Assembly: GCA_023614405.1 (NCBI GenBank)
Contig: CM042684.1
Coordinates: forward strand, 206,342,941 to 206,406,940
DNA from: Avena insularis
Lineage: Eukaryota > Streptophyta > Magnoliopsida > Poales > Poaceae
Length of the DNA stretch: 64,000 bases
Reading direction: 5' to 3'
The position numbers and the translations under genes were made by a program. Below the pieces are notes generated by a model. It saw only the letters and a list, made by a program, of their open reading frames with translations. It ran no database searches and was not told where the DNA came from. Of this stretch, positions 55,931-64,000 are shown piece by piece (position 1 is the first letter of the stretch; each line of letters begins with the position of its first letter).

Positions 55931-58900
55931 TGTAGCATCCCAATTGTCTAACAATTGCAATGCTACTAGCCTAGTCTATATAGATGCTACCTTCATATAT
56001 ATAATTGTAGCATCATCATTATATCATGCTCATGTCATCATGCCTCCTTGCATTTGAGCATCATATAAAACCCTTTTTGATTTGGTTCTTATCTCATATG
56101 CATTATTAATTGGATTTGCCTCTTGATATTGTATTTGGTTCTTGATATATTGTTTAATGCCCAAGTTGAGTTGGGGGCATATCTCTTGTTAATTCCACCA
56201 CCTTTTTCTTTCACCACCTTATAATTCCACCATCCAACTAAATATGAGCTTGGCATTTATTGAGTTTACCCCTAGCTCATGTGGGTTGGGATGGATCCAA
56301 TTCTATTCCACATGCTCTCATCTTAGCATCATGTTGTTTTCACAATATTGAAACATGAGAGCCACATGGCCACCTTTGCATGCCTTGTGAGTGGAACCTT
56401 TCCTAGCTTCCATAGGTGTGGTTTTGGGGTTATCATCATGTTGGGGTATTTTTGAGGGCTCATTAAATACCTAGTGGCATATACACACTAGCAAGTCCCA
56501 AATATAATCCAATGTGATCATCTCCATATACTCCACTTGGAATTCTTTCTAAATTCCTTTGCTTGGGCCTTACTCCATAATTTGGGATGCATAATAATAA
56601 TGCCATGAGATAAGATTGTCTCCACAAGTATCAACATGGCATTAAATATTATGCATGGCCCATGCAAGTACCATCTTTTGCTTGTCATTTGGGTTTTACT
56701 TGTTTTTGGTTGGATCATGCCTTCTCTCATCTCTCTCTCTCTCTTTAGCTTGATCTTATTTGATCATGCCTAAACCACCTTCACCACATTCTTTTCTTTG
56801 GCTAGATCTTGTGTGGGCTTGGCTTGTGTTTGCTTGATCTTGTCCAAGATAGAACCCTACACCTAATCTACCCCATCCTAGCTAAACCCTTTTTCACTCT
56901 CTAACCAAACCCTAAGCTACCATCTCACCCTCTCTCGGCCTCCTTCTCCCTACCTAGCTGGCTCCACCTGACCATCCCACCCCAACCCTAGCTACCCTCC
57001 CCAACCCTAAAACCAAGCCTAACCCGAGCCCTCCCCTCCTACCCTAGCTCCAACCCTAGCTAGCCGAGCCTCCCCTCTCCCTCTCTTGCTCTCCCTCTCT
57101 GCCCTAGGGGCCCCCACCCGAACCTGCCCCTGCCTCCCTTGGCCTTGGCCGTCCCCACCTGCCAGCCCCTGGCCTGCCCTGGCCTCCCAGCCGAGCACGT
57201 GAGGAGGAAGACAAAAAGGTGGCCGAGCCACCTTTAGCGTCTACCCCACCCCCACGGCATCTCCTCCTCCTCTCTGCTCTCCACCGCCACTCCATGGCAC
57301 CCCTCTGCCTATCCAGATCTGGCCGAGGCGCCTGGACATCCTCTTCCTCTCCACCGACACCCCTCCCTCACGCTGCCACTGCTCCCACCACCGATCCGTC
57401 GACCCGGTCGAGAGCAACGACGTGGGAGTGGTCGAGAGCACCAGGAGGACCCCCGCTTCGCCCTGCCATGGCCGAGGAGGAGGAGGACCGAGCCGCCAAC
57501 CACCGCGCCTCCGACGAAACCCTAGATCCGCCCGGTCTCTGCATCGTCGACGATCGCCAGCGCCCCTGCCCGAACCAGCGCCACCGACAACCTCTCGGTG
57601 AGCCCCTGCATCCCCTAGACACGGCCCGCCTCACTGCCGTTGCCTGGTCGCACGGACCGTCGTCGCGAACGCCTCTGGCGCCGTGGCGGCGTTCGTTCGC
57701 CTCGCCTCGCTGATAAGCCCTATCCAGCCGCCCGCCAACCTCCTAGCAGCTACCCCAAAGCCACCGCGTGGTGAGCCTCAGCCCGAGCCGGAGGTCCCGG
57801 GATCGAGCCCGTGCAAGGCCTTGCTGGTCGTTTTCGACAGAGAGAGGAAGAGAAACAGTGCGCGCGTGGCCCATTTGCACATTACCCCCCACACCATTTT
57901 CTGCAACAACCCGCCCACCCCTTGGCCCACATGTCATTCCCCGGGGCGTTTTTGCAAGGATCCGGGTTCGAACCTCAACCCGCATTCCCGGCTTCCCCGT
58001 GGCACGCCATTGGCGCCAGCGGGCCTTGTTCGAGGACGCCACATGCATCTCCGTGGCTAGTGCAGGCTGCGGTGTAAAAAGCTTTTCGCGCGCGTGCGAC
58101 CGCCCAGTCAGCATGACCCCACGGGTCAGCGTCTGTGGCTAGAGACGAGCTAAGTAACAAAAGTATTTTTCCTGGAATCTGTTTTAATTCAAATCTTTTT
58201 CAAATTATTTCAAATTCAAATATATTTCTGTTTTTAAATATCTTTTCAAATATTAATCCAAATAATACAAATAATATATGTTTTCAAATCAGAAAAATGT
58301 GAGGATTTCAAATATGCAATCCAAAATATATTTTGAACATTTAAAATTCCATGTTTATTTAAATTACAATAAAATGCCCTTTTGACTTAATAAATTAATA
58401 ACTTTTGATTTATAACTCCAAATTTAACAAATGATATGTCTAAAATGATTAGCTCGACGAGACATTTCTGTTTATGCATTCCATGGTTTGTTTTGAAGCA
58501 TGCATCATATAAATATAAAGAGTACAGCAACTTAATTGAGAATAAAATGGGGGCCAAAACTTAAGAAAATGATTTAATCTTGTACTTCACCCCTCACCCA
58601 TGCCATACTACCTTATTGCCATCCAAATTGTGCATCATTCATCATGGCATGATTGTTTGCTTGTCGCATTTATTCATATGCTTGTGCACTTTATTTATGT
58701 TGGCCCTTGTTTGTTTGGTTCTTCTTCGAATAGACGCTGAGCAGGGGATATATCAAGAGAACCAGGAGCACTACCCAGATCCATTCCTTGCTTCAACTGA
58801 GCTGCCAGGCAAGCACTACCACATGCTTGCATACATACAGTACCTATTGCCTCTATCTTATTCTTGCATCATTGAGTCGCGATTGCATTAAATTGAATCC

Positions 58901-60531
58901 CAAGTATTGCATAGCCTTTACTTTTAAACCCCACCGAAGCTTGTTCCTCCATCCCATGAGCCATTACTACAGGAGTTGTTTGAGCCATGCGAGTCGTAGA
59001 ACAGCATGAGTAGGGTATGTGAGTGTCTGATGGATAACGAGGTACCTAAACAACTTAACCTGAGTAGTAATGGGATAACTAATGAAAGTGGCATCGGTGA
59101 GCCATATTCGCTATTTGGTTTTTCAGGCTCACTTGTGTCCTGTAAGACCCCGAGTACTTGATTCCTGTTCCAAGAATATTCGCGCTATCCACATCTGGGA
59201 GGCTTATGGACCCCCCTGAGCCAGAGCTTGATTCATTCTTATTTCTTGGGGCCACAACTAGTTTGAGGTTTTATTTACTATCTTGTACCTATGCCATGCT
59301 TTACTGCTTTATTTACGATTGTGTGAGGAGCACGCTGTACTGTTTAGGAAGCGGAGTGTTTTCGCGGTATCGACAGTCCCAGTTTTGGGATTTGCTGTCG
59401 TTTACAGCCATTGGCGCAAACCTTGAGTCCGTCTCGGAGTCGGCCAACTTCGTCGCGGGTAGCTTAATGGGGTGGCCCCCTGAAATATTTCTGAATCCTG
59501 TGATTGCTTTGTCGTGACTGCCTCGTTGGGTTTTGATTTGGTTTTTCCGAGGCATATCGAGTGTGTGTTGCTATTTGTGCACCCCTGCAGGGTAAAACTT
59601 TCTGAAAGCCGTGTCCGCGGTTATGGATGACTTGGAGCACAGTTTCTCGATCATAGACAAGCATAACTAAAGTACCGCTCTTAAATTGACTAGACTAGGT
59701 ACCTGACTAGTAAATAGTGCAACACTCATGGAATGGATAATAAAACTGCCAACGGATGGGGGGGGTTGTTTGTCCGCTTCCTCGTCGGTAAGCGAGGAGG
59801 AGGATGGATCTGTGGATATTACCGTTATAACTGTTATAACTGTTGTTATTAATTCACGGACATCCGTCTATCTCTGGTTAGGCGGATGGTTAGCGAGTAT
59901 CTATAGAATTGCTAGGGTTTATCTTTTGCTGCAATTCGTCACCCGGTTGTGTCCCTTTAGAGGCATAAAGACTTGCTGAGTACCCTAGGGTCTCACACGA
60001 TAAATTATTGGTTCGGATGGACATGTACACTGCAAGATGGATCTGGGTGGAAGAGACGATGTGGGCAACGATCATTCGGTGTAGAGATTAGGAACGGGAT
60101 CCGTGAGATCTGTGGGCGGGATGTGCTTATTTATGGGGCATCTTATGCCGATTTGCTTCTTATCCGTACTCGGATTTTGTCATCCGCTTCCGCCTGATAC
60201 TCTGATGTTTGATGTATGAGGAGATATCCTAAACTATTATATCTATCTAGGATATTTGGATCTTGCCATATGGCGTTGCTATATTTCCTTTCTTTTAGAT
60301 GGAATGGCTATGATGTACTATTGTATGGTGGCTTGCATACATACTCATTTGTGTATGTAGTTGATCCCTCCGCCTGCCGATTACGCCGCCCGTTCTTGTC
60401 CCGATGTTTGGAAATGGTTGGGACGGCCGAAAGGTCTACCTGTGAGTGGCATTTGGGCCCCACCGTACTATTTCAACCATTTCTAATCATCCAGGCTTGT
60501 ACTAGGAGCGTAATTCACCGAGGTAGTTACA
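55931..60531 (+). repeat. 3' LTR of element H (4601 bp)
   Basis: It aligns end to end with 48434-53036. Long AT-rich stretches are nearly identical (two substitutions seen in 58140-58570 against 50680-51110), while the GC-rich island (56940-58090) has many short indels. Confidence 0.95.
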
Positions 60532-61673
60532 TGATGCAACATGCATTTGCACACCAAGTCAAACTTCATGCACAGATATTGTCAATCAAGAAAATCCAAG
60601 AAAAACCAAAAAATCCAAATGTGGTACATATAACACACATCATTCTAATCCCGGAATATAGTAGTTGAGTTTAATACCTCTAGAATTCAGACTTAGCGGT
60701 GTAGTATATGACACCTCCTAATATAGGTTCACTTCGTGATACTTAGCACTTAGGATTTAAACTATTTACCGCTCTTTGTCTCAATATTTACCCAAATTGC
60801 TCAGTTACAACAGGATAATTTTGAGCAAAGTGGTCTCACTTTGGTTTTGACTAGCCTCTTACCTTTCTTTTGAGAATACTAAAGACTACCAATTTTCTAT
60901 TCTATCATAAACCATCCTTACATGATCTCTCAAAACTACTAAAAAAAATTTAGTTACTACCTTAATCCAAAAATCATCGTAATGTTATGATACCCATGAC
61001 TTCTATCATAGACCTACACTGTTCTTTACTTACTGTTGTTACAAGATTTGTTACTGCGTACTTGTCCTAATTACAAATTCATCATGGTCTCGGAGCTATT
61101 CCCAACATGAACTTGTTAAGATCTACCTAGTAATCATGATTAAAGACCTAACCTCACCATGGTGACTCTTCTTCTTATCTTACGATAGTTGATTCTAAAC
61201 AAAATTCTACTCCATCACATGGAATTCTCAAGTGAATGCAACATGATTTACTTCCAATTGTATCTATACATACTCTGATGGTCTACCTTAAGTGGTATAA
61301 TGGTATCAACTAGTGGTAAGATTCTGCTACTTCAGAGGGGTACTAAATATAGACTCCATCACTAATACTACTCCACATGATATCCTAATCCTAGTCGTAA
61401 TCGTCTTTGATATTTTAACTTACGTAAGATATCTTAGTGGTGTTATACCTATTTAGAGCTACACTCAAATGACCTTTCTCTAGAGAATACATATAACTAA
61501 TCCTTAAGAAAGATGACAAAAACATCAGACTTACGTGTGACAAGATTATCCTGAAGTGGATACCATCACAAGTCTTGGTTTAGATGAGATGGCTCCTATA
61601 GTCACTATCCAACCTACAGATCTTCCTAAAAGGGTTTTAATCCTATGGTCAAAGCATATGCTGTGATACCAGC
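60532..61673 (-). other. Element G interior, 5' part (leader), noncoding
   Basis: It resumes after H with the duplicated TGATG (60532-60536). It is AT-rich without a recognisable gag and ends at the PBS next to the 5' LTR. I see nothing else in it. Confidence 0.65.
61660..61671 (-). other. Primer-binding site of element G
   Basis: The minus strand reads TGGTATCACAGC, one base from the TGGTATCAGAGC complementary to initiator tRNA-Met. It lies two bases inside the LTR end at 61674. Confidence 0.75.
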
Positions 61674-62671
61674 TGTGGTGACCCATCATACCACTGCATG
61701 ATGTAGTACACTATTGTCGTTGACATAACACCAATGAAACACCATTCACTAGTATTACATCCCTCATAGTGGTACAACAGAAACACAGCAGGTCCAAGAC
61801 ATGACTATAGATTACAACTCGACTCTTTATAGAAGATCCAGAGAACACTATAGGTTAAAGAGAGAGAAAGAAACTTCTTACAAAGAAGAACCAGAAATAA
61901 TAACTCAGAACTATCTAGAGACTAAGACTAGTATCTAAACTATTTGGCTTGCCATTGCTACTATTGCAATGCTCTACATAAGTAGGTTTCATGGCTAGAG
62001 AAGATACTCCTATCTACTTAAGAACTTTGTCTTCACATTGGTTGTTGTATATGTTGATCTCATTGACTTTATTGAAGAACTTGAGCTGCCGATGATGGTT
62101 TCTTGAGCAGAAATTGATGTTGACATCATCTTCAACCGCTTAGAACCTAGCAAGGGTTAACAAGGTATGGTTGAGTACGAGCGTACTCAACAAGTTCACT
62201 AAAAAGGAGTGTACGATGTCCTATCTCTACAGCCATAGACCATAGGTCGTAGGCAATGCAGGTTTTCGTAAACATTTCTTCAAAGGTTGCTTTTATTCTG
62301 AAAACTATGTCTGACAGCCTTCACAGGTTGACTAGAACCTTCGTGGGGCTCATTTCCTGCCACGTTCGTAGCTCCTTCCCGGAACCGGGAGTAACATGTC
62401 ACAATTCTTACACTCTGTAGAGGTGCGTCACTTTTCCCACAAGAGACCTTAAGCTTTGTTGCACGGCCGGGAGTATGTCCCTGTTCAAACTTCCATGGTT
62501 TGAGGCCCAACCTAAGATCCAAGCCAATCAATGCACCCTTTGTGACCCCGCATGTCCCCTTGGTGTACGCCATGCCCACATCTTGAATTACGGCAATGGT
62601 TAGTACAGACCGTCAGATGCCAGAACTATCGTGGGACGTTGAGGGCTCCCACCCATATGCTGCATATCCTC
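61674..62671 (-). repeat. 5' LTR of element G, partial
   Basis: This uninterrupted copy of the LTR end covers the three left pieces (9621-10075, 16970-17238, 41891-42170) in order. It stops at 62671, where D-family LTR sequence (element K) begins without a clean LTR terminus. Confidence 0.92.
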
Positions 62672-63575
62672 TACGAATTTGATACCTCTTTGGATGGCAT
62701 GCTACTTCATGCAACTACCCTATGCATCACCAGGTATCAAGCTTCGGCACATTACCAAGCACCCAAGGATGGAGAACAAGGAGCAGAGCATGAAGCAGGA
62801 GCCGCTGGAGTTGCTCAGACCGGAGTCTCCGGTCTGCTCACATCGGAGTCTCTGGCCTGTCAAAGTCTCCGGCCTAAAGACACCGGAGTCTCCGGACCCA
62901 CCTCCGGTCTGCACCCGGAACCAGGCGCTGGGAAAATCTAAAGTCCCCTCCGAAGGCCAGTCCGGAGACCGACCGGAGGCTTCGGTCCACCACACCGGAG
63001 TCTCCGGTCTGACCGTCGCCAGGCATGAAAAGGCCTTTGGGCCTGTGGCCCATGTAACCCCTAATCCGTCCAGAACTTATCTTTTATTCCTAAAGTATCC
63101 CTGTTTAAGTGGCTGGCCTATATATAGTCCCCCACCTCCATTGTAAACCATAGGCATGATATTGGAATTAGTGGAAACCCCTTTGTGGATCTATCTAATT
63201 CTTGCCTCATGCTCCTTGACTAAGGAGCACCAATATCCCCAAACCTCGTTGGATTTTGCATCGTGCCTCCGTGTTGTACAAGGCCTAGGCATCGGTGTCC
63301 CTTTGCCTAGACGTCAAGATCTCACCGAGTCTTCCATCTCACCATGCCGGTTCGAGAGAGAGTCCTCCGCCCGATGCAGATCCTAGGGATTGCGCCGGAC
63401 CGGTCACCGCCGACGTGAGCTATTGGTGTGTATCATGGTTTTGAGTGTGTGTGTTCATCGCGTTCCTCGTGCGTGCGTTCGTCGTGTTCATCCTTCCCTC
63501 CTCTCCCCGCACTCCATCCTCGATTTGAAAGGAAATCGTGAAAGATCGGGCCACCCTAGAGGTTTGCCCTCAACA
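62672..63575 (+). repeat. 5' LTR of element K, start missing
   Basis: It matches the D LTR from the point LDG(M)LLHATTLC onward. It ends TTTGCCCTCAACA, has TATA-like CTATATATAG at 63118-63127 and multiple CCGGAGTCTCCGG units at 62820-63010. The tail frame stays open to about 62941, ending in a GxGKI-like residue set as in D. Confidence 0.9.
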
Positions 63576-63577
63576 TA

Positions 63578-63591
63578 TTGGTATCAAGAGC
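63578..63591 (+). other. Primer-binding site of element K
   Basis: TTGGTATCAAGAGC, two bases past the LTR, is identical to the D site. Confidence 0.85.
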
Positions 63592-63861
63592 TTCGTTGCT
63601 CACGATTTCCTCCACAAATTTTTCTTCTATCAACCAAATTTTCGTAAATCCCCAAAAAACAGCCCATATTTGCCTTTGGATCGGTCTCTTGTTTTGGAGT
63701 GTTATTTGTGGATTTGATTCGACCAAACCTTGTTTTAGGTGTTGGTCCAGCTTTATCCTGCGTTTTCCCAGCCCAATTTGGCCAATTTTTCGCGGATTTG
63801 AGGACCCAAGGCGTGGATTTCCGCTCAAGAACACGAGCAGTTCACGATCTGAGTCCAGACC

Positions 63862-63985
63862 GGAGTCTTCGGCCTCCACACCGGAGTCTCCGGCCTACCC
63901 ACACCGGAGTCTCCGGCCTACCCACACCGGAGTCTCCGGCCTACACCGGAGTCTCCGGCCTACCCACACCAGAGTCTCTGGCCTG
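63862..63985 (+). repeat. Tandem palindromes in element K leader
   Basis: Four exact CCGGAGTCTCCGG units start at 63881, 63904, 63927 and 63946 (spacing 23, 23, 19), with degenerate copies on both sides. They are joined by CCTACCCACA-type spacers. The equivalent region in D holds two exact units. Confidence 0.9.
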
Positions 63986-64000
63986 ACGCCTGATTTTGAC

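Larger units (their letters stand above)
48434..60531 (+). mobile_element. Element H: 12.1-kb chromovirus-like element with 4.6-kb LTRs
   Basis: Perfect duplication TGATG (48429-48433 and 60532-60536). LTRs 48434-53036 and 55931-60531 start TGTAGCATCCC and end GTAGTTACA. The interior (2.9 kb) has a PBS for initiator tRNA-Met, broken remnants of RT, the RT/RNaseH connection and a chromodomain, and a PPT. It is a Ty3/gypsy chromovirus by its chromodomain remnant, probably Tekay/Del-like from LTR size and PBS, which is an inference. The interior is far too short for full gag-pol. Confidence 0.93.
9621..64000 (-). mobile_element. Element G: giant-LTR element, container for C, E (with D, B, F) and H
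   Basis: Read on the minus strand, the 5' LTR starts beyond the window and ends at 61674. It is followed by a PBS (61660-61671), a short interior (61659-60532 and 48433-47375), a polypurine tract at 47386-47375, and a 3' LTR from 47374 to 9621. The two LTRs align over about 1 kb at their shared end, the left one in three pieces. The insertion site in X is at 9620/9621. The net LTR is about 6.2 kb and the net interior about 2.2 kb, with only a pol-tail remnant, so G is non-autonomous or gutted. The right end is outside the window and its LTR is broken by K at 62672. Confidence 0.85.
62672..64000 (+). mobile_element. Element K: D-family element, plus strand, runs off right edge
   Basis: A 5'-truncated LTR (62672-63575) is followed by a PBS and a leader with tandem palindromes. 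LTR, PBS and leader all match element D in reverse orientation. Coding regions would lie beyond 64000. The junction with G at 62671/62672 is not an LTR end, so the start of the LTR was lost by deletion. Confidence 0.88.

Noticed and set aside
62552..62941. A new gene bridging G and K
   Set aside because: It is an accidental join of G's LTR with K's LTR tail frame. Only the K part is meaningful.

Overview
This window is intergenic DNA of a large plant genome, almost certainly a grass. It is a stack of LTR retrotransposons nested inside one another. I found no host gene, tRNA, rRNA or CRISPR array. Long coding stretches are pieces of retroelement gag or pol, or element-specific ORFs, and most carry stops or frameshifts. 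A Pooideae host is suggested by Athila-group elements whose LTRs resemble the Sabrina-type family I know from wheat and barley. That is a resemblance from memory, and the species cannot be named.

Layout, using letters as private labels. T (1-4303, minus) is the 5' part of a Tat-like Ty3/gypsy element that continues off the left edge. X (4304-4601 plus 9292-9620, plus strand) is an older gypsy protease fragment, cut in two by A (4602-9291, plus), an Athila-like element without pol, with a perfect TTCCT target duplication. G (9621 to beyond 64000, minus) is the big container. Its left LTR is about 6.2 kb net and is split into three pieces (9621-10075, 16970-17238, 41891-47374). The first ~1 kb of its right LTR (61674-62671) is uninterrupted and shows how the pieces join.

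C (10076-16964, minus) and E (17239-41885, minus, duplication AACAT) sit in the left LTR of G. E's own 5' LTR was hit by D (21382-38114, minus) and F (38115-41758, minus). D's 3' LTR was hit by B (21833-30016, plus, Athila/Sabrina-like, duplication GGACT). H (48434-60531, plus, duplication TGATG) has 4.6-kb LTRs and sits in the short internal region of G. K (62672 to beyond 64000, plus) belongs to D's family and is joined, truncated, to G's right LTR.

How the parts relate. D is the only element here with a near-complete gag-protease-RT-RNaseH-integrase coding region. Its 3' coding end runs through the polypurine tract into the LTR, and the LTRs of C, D and F encode a tail with a GPxTRARA-like motif. 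C and E carry unusual ORFs instead of pol and look like non-autonomous relatives. C, D, E and K also share a leader plan in part or whole: PBS, then a cluster of short palindromes, then (in C, D and E) a purine-rich tract, then the first ORF. G and H look like chromovirus-type elements whose LTRs outgrew their eroded interiors.

The strongest points for follow-up are the intact 594-codon ORF of E, the repeat-built proteins of C, the LTR-encoded tails, the palindromic leaders, and a data-quality flag: indels concentrate in GC-rich and homopolymer stretches.
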